Origin: Cunninghamia lanceolata
Taxonomy: Eukaryota > Streptophyta > Pinopsida > Cupressales > Cupressaceae
Assembly: GCA_027924645.1 (NCBI GenBank)
Contig: BSBN01000047.1
Location: 5,704,001 to 5,768,000 of the forward strand
Length of the DNA stretch: 64,000 nucleotides
Reading direction: 5' to 3'
Shown: positions 34,364 through 46,781 of the stretch, in pieces
Position numbering within the stretch: position 1 is the stretch's first letter
Layout of the letters: each line of letters starts with the position of its first letter
Position numbers and translations under genes: made by a program
The notes under the pieces: generated by a model
The model's database searches: none
What the model saw: only the letters and a program-made list of their open reading frames with translations
What the model was told of the DNA's origin: nothing

Positions 34364-36949
34364 TAGGGAAATCTGGGAGTAAGCATCCAGTCTGGGAAAA
34401 AACCAATAGGGGATTTTGGAGTGAATCCGAATTGGTGGTTGGTGGATAAAGTCTGGTTTACTTATGTTATGGAAGGAAACACACATGCAAGGAATGGAAA
34501 CTATCTATTTGCTTGAAAGGAAACACACATACTTGGAAAGAAACTATTCTAATTGCTTTGGAAATAAAAACACTTGGTTGAAAGGAAACTAGTCTAATTG
34601 CTTTGGAAATAAACACACTTGCTTGAAATGAAACTAGTCTAATTGCAAAAAAGGAAACTATCTTAAATGCTGAAATAGAACTTTAAGGTAATTGAATCCA
34701 TTGTCAAATCATAAGAAAGACACACTCTGAATATATCAGTGCTTTTGAAATCACAATCCTATTTTTGGTATTTTCAGAATTGATAAAACAAACCTGCAGG
34801 TGACAACTAGCTAAACAATTATACAGAAAATAGAGAAGATATCACAAAGTTAACATACATAGATAATTTCACTAAATAGAAAGACAAAACATAATTGCAT
34901 AAAATATTGAGTGATCTCCTCCAGTTTGGGGAAGTAGGCCCTACTTTCCTAGCTAGAGACAATCCTCTGAGCTTGAACAAAATTTCAGAAGAATTCCCCC
35001 TTCATTTGTATTAAATCAAAGTCCAGAAGTGGACATGGATACAAAACTAGAAAAATAAGGAGTTTTCCTCTAACTAGAAATATAAACAAATTACAACTTG
35101 CTATCAAAATCTAGAACTAAATTAAAGATATGACTTGCTCCTATTTATATAGTCAAGCTTTATTTAAAGGAGATAACTATCAGTGAACCTAACTACAACG
35201 AACTAGAATTGAAGCCAGTTGCTTATTTATTACATTGATGATTCCATTGTGGGTTCCTGAAGATCAGAGATTTGTATCAACTTGGCTGTTGGTGAACTTG
35301 AGTGATTTCCTGGAATGGCGTGGCACTTGGTGGTAGTGACTTGAGTTGGAACTGATGCCAATTAACAACTATTTCGGTTAGTCACTAAAATGGAGTGACG
35401 TGGAGATTTAGATCATAACAACTACCTTAATTGAGGCATGGGTCATGTTTGCATTGCTGGACCTTTTGGGTAGCCCTAGGATCGACTGATAATAGTCATC
35501 AAATCGAGGGGAGGATGGCTCTATTGGAGGGTAATGGCATCTGGAGCCGTCTAGAGTTCAGGCTTTTCGTAGGAAAAGGGGCTCCGAAGGGATCTGGAGA
35601 CCACTGGAAGTCTTACCACCATAATCCTCATGCAAACATAACCCACTTATACCTCAATTCATGAGATATGCACTTTGAAAATGTAATTAAAGAAAATAAG
35701 TCAAGAGATTGCATCAAAAGGAAATGAATACTAAATGTGTACATAATCCATCCAAGAGACAAATATAATTATAATAATATATATGTATATGCCATAATGT
35801 TTTATAAAAGTCTTTTGAAACAAGAAATATAAAGAAATAAATGAGTCATGGATTTGACTCATTAGCATCTTTCAGTGCACACTTTCCAAGGTAACATCAT
35901 TTGTGGCTACAGATGTAACATCTTCTTCTCCTATGAAATATCTGATCTATAATTAGTTATTTTTGTTCTTGGTTGATGGAATATTGTCAAATGAAAATGT
36001 GACATCTGTCCTTAGGCCTAAAGCTTGTCTTCTCCCTTATTTCTATAAAAGGGAATTCAAGGCCTTAGATAAGGATCTTGGAGAATTTTTGTAACAGAGT
36101 GCATAATTATAGACTAGATCTTTCTATTTCTAGGTGTTTTTGAGAATAGAATTTCTTGTACTTGCAACTATTGTATGACAATACCAATTCATCATTTTAA
36201 ATATATTGTCAAGGTTCAAACTATATTGTCTCCTACAGTTGTATTCTTTATCATATTTATGAATACAGATTGATCAAAGATCAGTTTTGTTCATCTTCAC
36301 AGTCTTTCCTGTGCAAGAATATATTTATTAATAAATTTTACTCAATGAGTAAATTTAATACTTTAAGGATGATGTTGAATATAGTAAATGTATGCAGGGA
36401 TTCTTAAGTAGAATTAGTTCCAAACTATTCAAGGTGTTATGGTGTAATGCAACATTATAGTATTTATATGAAGATGTAATGTATTGTTGTACTTGGTTTC
36501 ATTTACATTTGTTTTGATTCTGTGACCCATGATCTAGGCATCAATATCTTAGGATTATTGTCTTGTTACAATCTCCCTGATCATTCATAATCTAAAATCA
36601 AAGAGCAGTTTCATTTCTGTATTAAGTTAGTAATGTTTTTTTCAATATCCTCATGCAAGAGAGTTGTGTTAACAACCTAAGAATCTAGTCCATTGGCTTC
36701 TGCACATCATTAATTCTTTTTGGCATATTTTAGGGAGAATATATCTATTTTAAGAACATAGTATTTTTGAAGAAGTAAGTAATAGATCTAAAGTAAAGTA
36801 AAATATTGTTTTCTCAAAGGGTACACCCACCAAGGTCTTGCAGAGCCTAAAGTGCAGAGGAAAAGGGGATCAAATCCAAATTTTCTTGTTCATTGGCCAA
36901 TCCCTCAAGGTAGATCCATTATTAGAATTGTCTATTCTTTAGATTTGCT
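34364..36949. other. AT-rich DNA with a short tandem repeat, no gene
   Basis: At about 34480-34670 a loose repeat of 45-50 bases recurs three to four times (GGAAACTA, TCTAATTGC, TTGGAAATAAA, CACACTTG). The rest shows no convincing frame. Near 36835 a short piece (CAAGGTCTTGCAGAGCC) resembles the end of the solo LTR at 34260. Confidence 0.4.
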
Positions 36950-37560
36950 CTTTTGATATCAGGTTGGGAATTTAAAACAACCAATGCCTTAGACATAGTA
37001 GTCCTCTTAACCTTCATCCAAGTGTCATTGATCACTTTCCTACACTTATGTAGATTTTGGTCATATAGACGCTAGTTTGTCTCCTTAGTGATCATAGTAA
37101 TGGTGGAAAAAATGGGATATCAAAAGCCTCTGTTATGGCTTCTATGATGAGGTTGGAAATAATTCTCCCATCTTGAGTTACTATAGACTAGGTTGGTGGA
37201 TGGTATCTCTCTGCACAACCCATGATGAGTTCTGAGCATTGGACTACAATGGAAAATCATGTTGCTTGAGCTATACCATTCTCTTCTATCCTGCGAACCT
37301 AGTTAGTTAGGTTGGCACTAAATACCCTCAACCTGAAATCATCTAAGTCCACATGGCCAATGTCGGTGTCAACTATGTTGTTCCAATTAGAAGTAAATTT
37401 GGACACAGGGGGGACTCCTTTAAACTTCTATTTCATATTGTTAGCTCAAGAAGACATTTACCCTAGATACATCACCCTAATGAATACCCTTTTGACAAAT
37501 TTAAATATGTTTAGTCTACCAAATTGGTTAGAAATTTCTTGAAATCATTGAAACAAAGCA
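36950..37560 (-). pseudogene. Minus-strand coding remnant, unknown retroelement-like protein
   Basis: Read on the minus strand from about 37460, the sequence gives a coding-like run with NIVDTDIGHVDLDDFRL, QCSELIMGCAERYHPP and DGRIISNLIIEAITEAF, then after a frame change NDTWMKVKRTTMSKALVVL. Stops (TAG, TGA) fall where Gln or Trp would fit. Composition is protein-like and continuous across 200 codons, so a decayed gene is likely. I cannot name the family. It may belong with the unknown frame at 15358. Confidence 0.4.
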
Positions 37561-38218
37561 TCGACATGAATTCCTAACAATTAGTTTTCATCAAATTTAA
37601 TTAATATAACAAAAAGAGGGTATTTCTACCCTCATAGGATATAAGCATTGCATACAATCAAATTCAAACTTCACATTAATCAAAGAAGATGAGATCTTTA
37701 AATTGATGAGATCATGGTAAGTCATTCATCTTGGATTGACAAATGGGCCTATACAGGATAAATGAGTGATTTCTGATCAAAAGTGAGTCTGAAAGACCTG
37801 ACTGGATGAGTGGGTTTTATATGGTTCACTAGATAAGTGGGGGATTTAGGTTCAACAGGATATGTGGAGGTTTTGGGTTCAACAGGATATATCCAATGTC
37901 AGGTAGAACTACCGCAACATGATCTCTTACTCCAAGTAGATGAAAATTTGAACACTAGATAAGCAGGCCCATGCCCCGTCATTGGATAAGTGGGGAAAAT
38001 TGCTTATAGTGGATGATATCCACTATCACGCAAAATACTTGCAATGACTAAAATCCATAGTGCCCAAAGGATTTAATGGACCCAAAAAGTTGCATTGGAT
38101 AAGAGGGGGTTTGAGCCCTCAGTGGATAATATCCACTGAGGCCCAAAATCTCTGCCAATTGGGATTTCCCACCCTAGGTAAGTTCAACACAAAATTTTCT
38201 TCAAAGGCTTATTGGGGG
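37561..38218. other. No gene recognised
   Basis: It holds a small direct repeat, GGTTCAACAGGATAT, near 37850 and 37878, and several ATAAGTGGGG-like words. The last bases, ATTGGGGG, resemble a polypurine tract directly before an LTR start. Confidence 0.4.
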
Positions 38219-38269
38219 TGATGCAGGAGCATCCTAGGTTGCAGAGAAATCTTGCATCAACCAAAAAAT
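38219..38269 (+). repeat. Start of a chromovirus LTR (fragment)
   Basis: TGATGCAGGAGCATCC...CTTGCATCAACCAAAAA is the first 50 bases of the LTR seen at 44784 and 61649. ATTGGGGG stands before it, suggesting a 3' LTR. It is cut by the copia-like LTR starting at 38270. Confidence 0.7.
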
Positions 38270-41200
38270 TGTTGGCAAGAGACATTGTGTGGCTTCATGA
38301 GTGTTGTCATTGATGGCAACAAAGTCTATCCCACACATCCACAGTACATAGTATGCCTATACTGGAAGTCAAATTGAAGATTGTTTTGGTCTAGTGAACA
38401 AGAACAGAGTATGCAACAAGGTTAGATAATTAGGTCTGGATCTCTCAGATGGTGTAACTCAGAAAGTTATGGATTTGGATAAGTCAAGAGGGGTATCATG
38501 ACTACTATATTCCAGAGATTTAGCCTCCGGTAGTAAAGCATGGAAAAGATATGAGCATCTGAGCATCAGGTTCTAGTCAAGTAGAGCAGACAGAGAAAGA
38601 ACTGACCGACAGAGTATTAGACTTCAATCTGGATGAGTAAATGATGTTGATCAAGCAATTTTTGGGATCATAAATTGTTGGCCAACTTGATTAATGACTT
38701 CTATGTCTATGTTTTTGATACACATCACAAATCAAGCATGGATTCAACTGACAGATTAGTAACTTGTAAATATCTTGAGTATTCTTGTTGCCAACTAGAA
38801 AGTTAATGAAATCCTTGATGTGGATATATATACCAGATAGATTCTGATGGTGTCAGATTGTCATTGATGTCAAAAAGGTATTTCAGGATCTTGGGTTGAT
38901 CTTAGTAAACATCTGAAGGTCACTAATCAGGAGTTTGGTAAATGTGAATGCTTGGTTATCAAGGTTGGAACAATGATGATCTTTGTTTGAAGTGATCTAT
39001 TAGTTGAGTTAGCATGCATCTTCATAAGGTATCATCAGGGTGGCCTACACTATTGACACATGTTGTTCAAGATCATGTCTCTCACATTGTTCACTCTATT
39101 AGGAAGATCATTTAGGGGTTGTTCATTTGGACAGAATAAGTGTTGTCAGTTGGTTTGGCTTGATTAGTGTATATCTTCAAGAGATGTGTAAAGTTGTTGC
39201 AGGAGTACGTCATCAGGAGTCTATCTTCTTGTGTGTTGTTGTTGTGCTAGAGTTGATAGAATGTTAATGGATGTGTGTTGGGTTGCTCTATACTTCATAT
39301 AAAGTGGTTGATAGTGTTTTGGATTGGTAAATGAGTATGTTATTGAGGGTTGATTAGATGGATGTTGATCATTCATGATATAGATATAGTTTGATGAAGT
39401 TGAAGGAGGTTGTTGTTCATCGAGTTCATGACAAGGTTATAAATGTCAAATGTTGGTCATTGAAAGATTCATGACAAGGTTGTCTATCATCATCATCATC
39501 TTATACAAGATCAGAAGTGGCAGATTAGAAGTGGCAGGTTGATGTTCAAAGTTATCTTTGAGTATCTTATGGTTTCTTACAAGACTAGGGCTTATATTAC
39601 AAGGAGGCAAAATTCTTTAAAACTTTAGCTTCAAAATATATTAAGTCTTCAAAAATCTCTTTTGAAACAAACATCACTTTTTATGTTTAAGAGATGACCT
39701 GAGCTTGCAAGTTAAGTAACTTAATGTGACCTTCTAATGTGTTGGTAAAACATTGTAAACCGGCCCCTTTCTCCTAGCGTTATCGGTGATCAAGGAACAT
39801 TGATTGCTTTAAGACTCATAAAAAGTATATGGGTGGAGCGGTTTAAGTTTGAATTTAATTTGAAGACTATTAAAGGACCACCTAATTTGAAAGGAGAGCA
39901 TGTTTTTTGGAATGCATCGAAGGGGAGCTTGATTTAAAGAAAAAGGCATTCGTTGTGGGGTGCGGACAAGCCATTTCAATTGGCTTTGATTTTACTTTTC
40001 TAAATATTTAACCCTAATCTTTATCGGCCCCCTTTTGTCCAATAACTTTGGTCATTCATATGTGGAGAGCATCGTTTGTGTAGCATTGAAAATGTTTTGA
40101 GCCTGATATGTAAGGCATTAAGTTCTTTTGAAGCCCGATTTAATGGAGTTTTTTTTGGTATTTATAAAATGCATTAAATTTCTTTTGGAGCTTGAAAAGT
40201 TGTTTTTTAAGGGAGTATTAAGTAGCCATGGTTTTTGTTTCTAAAATTTAGAAACTTATAAAATTTCTGTTTTAAAAAAAAGCATGAGTTCAAATTAGGA
40301 AGTTTATGAGTTTTTAAAAGGAGATGGTTATTGCTTTTTAAAAGCAATTTTTTTTAGAAAACTATTGAAGAATTTAGGAAAGATTTTTATGAAAAATTGC
40401 AGAGAAGAAGAATTTCAAAAAGAACAGGATAACAATGATGCAAGGAGAAATTTTTTTTTGCATAGAAGATGAACAATTTTTTTGTTTTCTTGAGAAAATA
40501 AAGAGGTTGTTTGCAGAGAAGAATTTGAGGAGATTTTCTTTTGTAAAGCAAATATTTATGGAGAAATTGGAGATTGATTTTGAGAGGATTGCTTTGATAG
40601 AGAATATAAAAATATATCAGATGATTATATTGCAGATTAGTGAAGTTATTTATGCAGATTGAAGAGTCATCTTTGAAGGAATATAAAGAGATTTTGTTTA
40701 TACAGAGAATATATTTTTATGCAGGATTCAATGGTTTCAATGAAGGAGTTTGTCTTCTTGCACATGGAGATCAGATTAGAAAAAGATTTTATTTTCTCTT
40801 TCAAGAGCAAATTGAAATATCTTATTTCAATTAAAGATTTTTATATGACTTTAATTATTGTTTTAGATGAATTGTCTGTGTAGAGAAAGTGAAAAGTTTT
40901 GAAATTTTTGAAGAAGATTTACATATTTTTGCAAGGGATAATTTGAAATGTCAAAGAATTTGAAAGGGCTCTAAAATGGACAGAGAGATAATTTTTTTAT
41001 TACAAGAGATTGATTTTGCAGAGAGAAGGTGAAAAGTTTTTGTTTGTAGGTTCTTCATTGAGAGAAGATGAGAATGTTGATACAAAATGTGGAAAGTCTT
41101 TTCATATTAATAGGCTTCGTAGGTGGATTGATTTGTGGGTTGTTGGTTGGATCAGAATAAAGGATTGTTGAGTGTATCCGGATGTCAGATTGAATAGAAT

Positions 41201-41689
41201 GGGTATTTGACAGACATATATTTTGTATTGAATGGAAACAGAGTATCCCTCTGATTTGCTTATTACATTTGTTGGTAATTTGGTTTGCCAGTGAGGCACA
41301 GTATGCCAGTGAGGCTTGTGGTCAGTGAGACCTTTCTATGCTAGTGAAGCTTGTGGTCGGTGAGACCTTGTATATGTCAGTGAGACATTTGTAAGAAGTT
41401 TTTCATTTAAGCCAGTGAGGCAGTTTTGGAGTGGTTTTTCTACCCCTGATGGGTTTTCCACTCATGCATATCTTGTGTCATGATTCATATTGATCTTCTT
41501 TGTGTGTGTTTGATTTACGTATGAAGTTTTTATTCTCTTTCTGTATTCACAGTCATTGTGCATATGTATTTTACAAATCAAATGGTATCTTTCTTTTTGA
41601 GCTCTGAAAGTTAAAGTTTAAAAAGGATTTGAAAATTCACACAACACTAATTCACCCCCCCTCTCAGTGTTGCCCTTGATTCCTACAGA
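38270..41689 (+). mobile_element. Copia-type long LTR or LTR mosaic
   Basis: It begins TGTTGGCAAGAGACATTG with GTTGTCATTGATGGCAAC soon after, a pattern also found at the start of the copia LTR at 43365-44062 (read on the minus strand). Near the end are repeated CAGTGAG(G/A)C words (41280-41420), then AATTCACCCCCCCTCTCAG (41649) and CCTACA. The C-run before the end matches the copia LTR end near 43385. No target duplication was found and 3.4 kb is long, so it may be several LTR pieces joined. Confidence 0.45.
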
Positions 41690-42339
41690 TTCTAGTATGT
41701 AGGTATGTGATGTGAAGTTGTGATGAAATAAAGTGTGAAGAAAAGAAGGGATAAGTGTGGAAGCAATAATACAAGTCTGATATGTGATAGAGCAATAGTA
41801 CTAAAGCAGAGGAAGAATGAAGTGCATCAAATCAATATATTGTGCCTAACCAGAATTGAACTCTACCATTTGTAGATGCCTCTCATCAGTTCAAACACCT
41901 GATTACCTTCTGTAAGTTCTGTAGACAGTGAGTCTCTTGTAGGCAGTGTGCCTCTTGTGAGCAATGTGCTTGGGCAGTGAGCCCTAATTGGGAAGTGCCA
42001 TTTTGTACTTCTTATTCTTTTAATAGAGAATACAATCTTGGGTTAGTCACCTCATGGTTTTTCCCTTAACAAGGTTTTCCACATAAAAATCCTTGTGTTA
42101 TGTGTGTTGATTTTATTTCTGTTCTTATGATCATATATGCTTATATGTGTGATGGGTGAAATGTGGGATTAATCAAATCAATAACAAACCCAATACATCA
42201 ATGAAATATGAAGGAAAAGGGATTTAAGATAACAAATAAAGATACTTACAACCTTTACCTTTCGACTTTTATTGCTTGCCTTTTCTTTCTTGATCTTGAT
42301 GGAGATGAAATGGTCCTCAGAAAGTAGACCATACATGCA
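41690..42339 (+). repeat. Second copia LTR-like piece and dispersed repeat
   Basis: A GGCAGTG(A/T)G(T/C)C run (41925-41980) and GGTTTTCCACATAAAAATCC (42072) are typical of plant copia LTR R-regions. The last part (42190-42290) matches 25975-26060 in reverse orientation. Confidence 0.4.
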
Positions 42340-42872
42340 GTTAGTTGAAGGAGAAGGTTTGTGGAGCTAAATGAAACATGTCACATGGCACATAATGAAC
42401 ATATAGACCTTCCTTGAGATTTGCACCTTGATTCATGCATTTACAGAGCATTACCAGATGTTTAGGCTTGACCTATTTGTTGCTACACATTACATTCCTT
42501 CATGGGAGTTTGTAACCTTTCTTGGCTGATGTGGAGGATTTCCGGAGCTAGAAGATGATATATATAGATCTCTAGGATGTATTAGGAAGTTGGTCATTGT
42601 TAGTTAGCATAATTCATAAGATAGGTAGTTAGATTCTTTTTAGATAGGTGCTTCAATGCCATATCTTGCATATCTGGTGTAACTGGAATTCAGGCCTATG
42701 AGCCCTAGTTTGTAGCCTACATGTTGCCGACATATAAGCATTTTAAATATATGATATACCAAGCATTTGAATCATTATTTGCATTCTATATTTGTGTTGT
42801 TTCCATTGTGTTTACTCTTGCTGCATGGCCTGGATACTTTATTTTGTGAATCCTCCGACCGTGAATGCACCA
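42340..42872 (+). repeat. 3' part of a chromovirus 5' LTR
   Basis: It corresponds to the last 530 bases of the 834-base LTR at 44784-45617: GAAGGAGAAGG, CCTTCCTTGAGAT, GGAGTTTGT, and the end GTGAATGCACCA. The first 300 bases are missing. Confidence 0.75.
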
Positions 42873-42874
42873 AG

Positions 42875-42887
42875 TGGTATCAGAGTG
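42875..42887 (+). promoter_or_regulatory. Primer-binding site, initiator tRNA-Met type
   Basis: TGGTATCAGAGTG begins two bases after the LTR end, complementary to the 3' end of plant initiator tRNA-Met. Confidence 0.85.
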
Positions 42888-43080
42888 AAGTTTTGAAGTG
42901 AAGGCATTCCAGAAGATTTTGTGGTGAACTGATCACTGACCTGAGGTAGTCTACTTGTGTTTGTCAATAGATTGCTGAGTGTAAGGCAGTTGTTACCTTG
43001 TAGTCAGATCAACGAATTGAGGTAGATGTACCAGATCCTAGGAAGAGCTGTCACCAAGGAGGATACTTGTTGTAGGTACT

Positions 43081-43364
43081 ATGGCTGGGAGAATGGACGA
43101 AATGATGGAGATGATGAAAACAATTAAATTTTGGCTGGATGTTGTAGAAGAAGATAAAAGAAGAGGATTAACACCTAGACATGATGTTGAAAGTGATGAT
43201 GAAGGATTTCAACCCACTGATCAAAATGAAGAAACCCTAGAAGAAGAAGAAGAATCTGATCAAGTGAAGATGTTGAGAGCTATTTCAAAGATTGGAAGAA
43301 GATCTAGAGTGGATGTATCAAATTACACTAGAAATGTCAATTTGGAGGAATTGATTGATTGGAT
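43081..43364 (+). pseudogene. Chromovirus gag, 5' part, cut by a copia insertion
   Basis: ATG 43081 opens a Gag N-terminus (MAGRMDEMMEMMKTI ... KMLRAISKIGRRSRVDV ... LEELIDWI) homologous to the Gags at 45851 (+) and 52170 (-). It stops matching at 43364, where the copia LTR begins. Codons after that point in the same frame belong to the LTR. Unlike its two relatives, this copy has no stop at codon 16. The rest of the gene must lie beyond the right edge if the copia insert ends there. Confidence 0.85.
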
Positions 43365-44062
43365 TGTTGAATGCACAAGACAAATGAGAGGGGGGGTGAA
43401 CTAGTTGTATCAAAAACTTTAAACCCTCACAAACATAATCACATCCACATAAATTAACTTAAACCCTAATTCTGTTATGTAGATTAAACATGAAAAATAG
43501 ATAACAGAAACTTAATCACATCAACACCATGCATAAGAGAACACCAGATTTTTACATGGAAAACTCTAAAAGGGAGAAACCACAGTGAGGATTAGATCGT
43601 AATCTATTTTTCCTCAATTCGGTGAATTGAGGGAGAAAGCACAGTGAGGAAAACTCTAAAAGGGAGAAACTGGTGAACATAACTTTTAGGCCATAGCATT
43701 CTGGACCACCAAATTTTGGATTTAACATGTTCAACCAGTTCTCTAAAACATATCCAAACCTCACACTCTGGTATTCAACACAGGAGAAATACAGAGCCAA
43801 AACTCAGACAGTACAATGTAAGCCAAAATACTTCTTCACAACATGATCTTCAGTATTTATCAAATTTTCTCAAAAGCACTTAGAAACTCAACAACAAGAG
43901 AAATATACCAACATCATCAGCACTTCTTCAAGTCATTCAAATCACCTTAATACAATAACTTAATCAACCAACAACAACAACATTAGAAGATACAGTTGAC
44001 ACCAATGACAACAAAAACATGTTGACATCAATGACGAGACTGATTAGCACACACTTGAAACA
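43365..44062 (-). repeat. Copia 3' LTR, 698 bp
   Basis: On the given strand it starts TGTTGAATGC and ends CTTGAAACA; on the element strand it starts TGTTTCAAG and ends GCATTCAACA. GAGGGGGGGTGAACTAG near 43388 is the C-run near the LTR end of plant copia elements. A purine tract abuts the other end. Confidence 0.75.
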
Positions 44063-44064
44063 AT

Positions 44065-44075
44065 CTCCCCCTTTG
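44065..44075 (-). promoter_or_regulatory. Polypurine tract of the copia element
   Basis: On the minus strand CAAAGGGGGAG lies two bases before the 3' LTR. CATCAATGACAAAGGGGGAG is the usual wording in plant copia elements. Confidence 0.75.
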
Positions 44076-44584
44076 TCATTGATGGAAACATATGATGTGA
44101 AAAACCATCATGACATAATTATGCACTAATCTCACTCTCCCCCTTTCTTTTATACATATTACTCTCTCTTTGTTTTTTACATGAACTCTCTCCCCCTTTG
44201 ACATCAATGGCAAAGGGTGACACACCTTTTTCAAGCTTTCTCCCCCTGATTATGATACTACACATACTTGCACTGAATACTCCCCCTTAGGAGTACACAC
44301 CAATCGGTAACAACTCTTATTCTCATTTTAGAGGACCTCAGGACCTTCATAAACTAACACTTCCGAAGTAACATATTTTGTCTTCAAAACTTCTGACTTA
44401 ACTCTACACAAATTAGGGTATGACATCCAACCAAGAACTTTCCTTCTTCTTTAGGAATGGAACTTATAACAAAGAAAACATATATAGCCAACAATCTCCT
44501 TAGATCAACATTCATCTGTCTACAACATTTCTCCTACAGGCTCCCCCTATCATCAGTCACTGCTACCTGCTCCTCCTCAGAGAT

Positions 44585-44783
44585 TCATTTGTCAAGGATA
44601 AAACAATCTCTTCTACGATTCAAAAAAGTAGTCTTCACATCCATTTGATATATTTTGAAATCCTTATGTACTGCAAAAGTCAAAAACATCCTAAAGGACT
44701 TCAGTCTTGCCACCAAAGCATAAGTTTCCTCATAGTTTATTCCTTCCACTTGTGAGTAGCCTTTATACATAGGTCTTGCCTTA
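44585..44783 (-). pseudogene. Copia reverse transcriptase fragment
   Basis: The minus strand encodes KARPMYKGYSQVEG, YEETYALVARLKSFRMFLTFA and YQMDVKTTFLN, the N-terminal RT region of Ty1/copia. It ends soon after that last motif. The upstream codons of the same gene are at 62483-62640, and the two halves rejoin (EVVWN, K, ARPMYKG) when the chromovirus is removed. The catalytic YVDD part is absent. Confidence 0.85.
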
Positions 44784-45617
44784 TGATGTAGGAGCATCTC
44801 TAGTTCAAGAGAAATCTTGCATCAATAAAAAACATTTGCATTTCAGTTAGTTTCTTTTCATTTCCTAGTTCAATACAATCAGTTCAGTCAGTAGCATTTT
44901 TTGTATTTTGGTCTGCATTCTACCACAACTGCATTTCAAATCTTGTGGAGCTGGACTTAGCATCTTGACACATTTATGCACATCATATCTAAATATCAGG
45001 TCATTTGGATCAGGTACCAGTAAGATATCGCTATTAGAAGATCAATTGTTCTCTCAAAACAAAGCATGTTGATAGTCTTAGACAATCAACTAAAGGAGAA
45101 GACTTGCAGAGTAATTCACGACCTGTGGAGAAAATTTACACATCATTCAATGTTGTTTGGTTCATGGCCAACCTTCCTTGAGATCCACACATCATTCCAT
45201 TCATTTGCGGAGGAGTTCTATTCATTTAGGTCTGACCTATCCGTGTACACACATTATAGCTCTTCATTGGAGTTTGTGATCTTCCTTGGCCGAGGCAAAG
45301 GAATCTTATGTTCCAGAGATGATATATATTGATGTAATAGATGCCTAGGAAAGTAGTTGATCATTAGTTCATAGCTGGTAGTTTGAATTCTTGGCAAAGG
45401 AGCTTCAAAGCTAAATCATGTGCATATTCTGTAACTATGAAATCAGGCTTGTGAGCCCTAATTGCAAGCCCGCATGATGCCGACCAATTTGTATTTGAAT
45501 TCTATGATATAGTGAATGACTGAATCTGCATATCTTCGAGTTGTTTCCATTGTGTTTACTCTAGCTGCATGGCCGAGACAGTTCACTTTGTGGACCCTCT
45601 TGACTGTGACTGCACCA
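44784..45617 (+). repeat. 5' LTR of the 44784-62482 chromovirus
   Basis: It starts TGATGTAGGAGCATC, ends GTGACTGCACCA, and is followed after AG by the primer site. Matches 61649-62482 along its whole length. Confidence 0.9.
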
Positions 45618-45619
45618 AG

Positions 45620-45632
45620 TGGTATCAAAGTG
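45620..45632 (+). promoter_or_regulatory. Primer-binding site, initiator tRNA-Met type
   Basis: TGGTATCAAAGTG, two bases after the LTR end, with one change from the site at 42875. Confidence 0.85.
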
Positions 45633-45850
45633 AAAGTTTGAATCTTTGGGAGCAAATGAGTGAAGTTGGTGAAGGAGTTCTATAAGATCTTGTTGTGAAT
45701 AGATTGCCTAATCCAAGATAGGTTACTTGTGTTGTAACTGATCTTCGATTGTGAGGTAGTTGTCACTTTGTAGACTGATTGCCAAATTTAAGGCAGTCAC
45801 ACTTGATCCTAGAAAGAATGCCACCGAGGAGAATCCCTGTTGTTGGAACA

Positions 45851-46781
45851 ATGGCTAAAAGAATGGATGAGATGATGGAAATGATGAAAACCATGTGAGT
45901 TTGCTTGGATGCTTTTGAAGAAGATAGGTGAAGAGGATTGATACCTAGACCTAATGTTGAAAGTGATGACGATGAAGAATTTCAATCTACTGATCAAAAT
46001 GGTGAAACCCTAGGAGATGATGAAGAAGAAGAATCAAATCAAGTCAAGATATTGTGAGCTATTTCAAATATTGGAAAAAGACCTAGAGTTGATGTACTAA
46101 ATTACACTGGCAATTTCAGTTGATTGATTGGATAAATGACCTAGAAGAATACTTTGAATATGAAGAAATTGAAGATCCGAAGAAGGTGAAATTTGCAAAG
46201 ACAAAGTTGAAAGGACATGTTTCTATATGGTGGAAAGAAGTTCAGTTGGATAGAAACAGAAGAGGAAAAGAGAAGATTACAAAGTGGGATAGAATGGTGA
46301 CAAAGTTGAAAAATCAATTTATACCTGCTGACTATGAGTTGGAGTTGTTGAAGAGATTGTAGAACCTAAGGTAAAAGAAGAAATCTATGAAGTACACTGA
46401 ATAATATCATAAGATGATCATAAGGACAAAACATAGAGAATCAAGAAAGGAGAAATAGCTAGATACATCAATGGATTGGTATTAAACATTCAAGGAGAAT
46501 TAAGTTTGGTAAGGATGACAACATTAGAAGAAGCACATTAGTTTTCCTAGAAATTTGAAGAAAAGTTGAAGAGGCAAGATCAGAAATAGAGAGGTAGAGG
46601 AGGTAAAATTTAGAGAGGTAGAACATGATTTTCTAGAGGAGAGAGATCATATGTAGAGTAGAATAGACAAGATAACACATTCAAGAAGGAGGACAGAGAT
46701 AACAATGCATACTGGAGAGATGACAAAACTTTCTACCACAGAGCAAACCCTAGCCCATACCAGAGTGAAGGATATAGAAGG
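45851..46781 (+). pseudogene. Chromovirus gag, 5' part, cut at a target-site duplication
   Basis: ATG 45851 starts MAKRMDEMMEMMKTM followed by a TGA at codon 16, then more TGA, TAG and frame changes. The best piece is at 46120-46362: EYFEYEEIEDPKKVKF, LKGHVSIWWKEVQLDRNRRGK and NQFIPADYELELLKRL, the Retrotrans_gag core. The sequence breaks at 46781 with GAAGG and resumes at 58000 with GAAGG, where the codons for the zinc knuckle follow on. Dead copy. Confidence 0.88.
46777..46781. repeat. Target-site duplication GAAGG, left
   Basis: Exact match to 58000-58004 on the other side of the inserted minus-strand chromovirus. Confidence 0.9.

Noticed and set aside
36830..36900. Another copy of the Tat-type LTR end
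   Set aside because: Only about 40 bases resemble the solo LTR end; no start or flanking match.
43552..43800. 82-codon minus-strand frame in the copia LTR
   Set aside because: Lies wholly in the LTR; repeated AGGGAGAAAC words explain the open frame.
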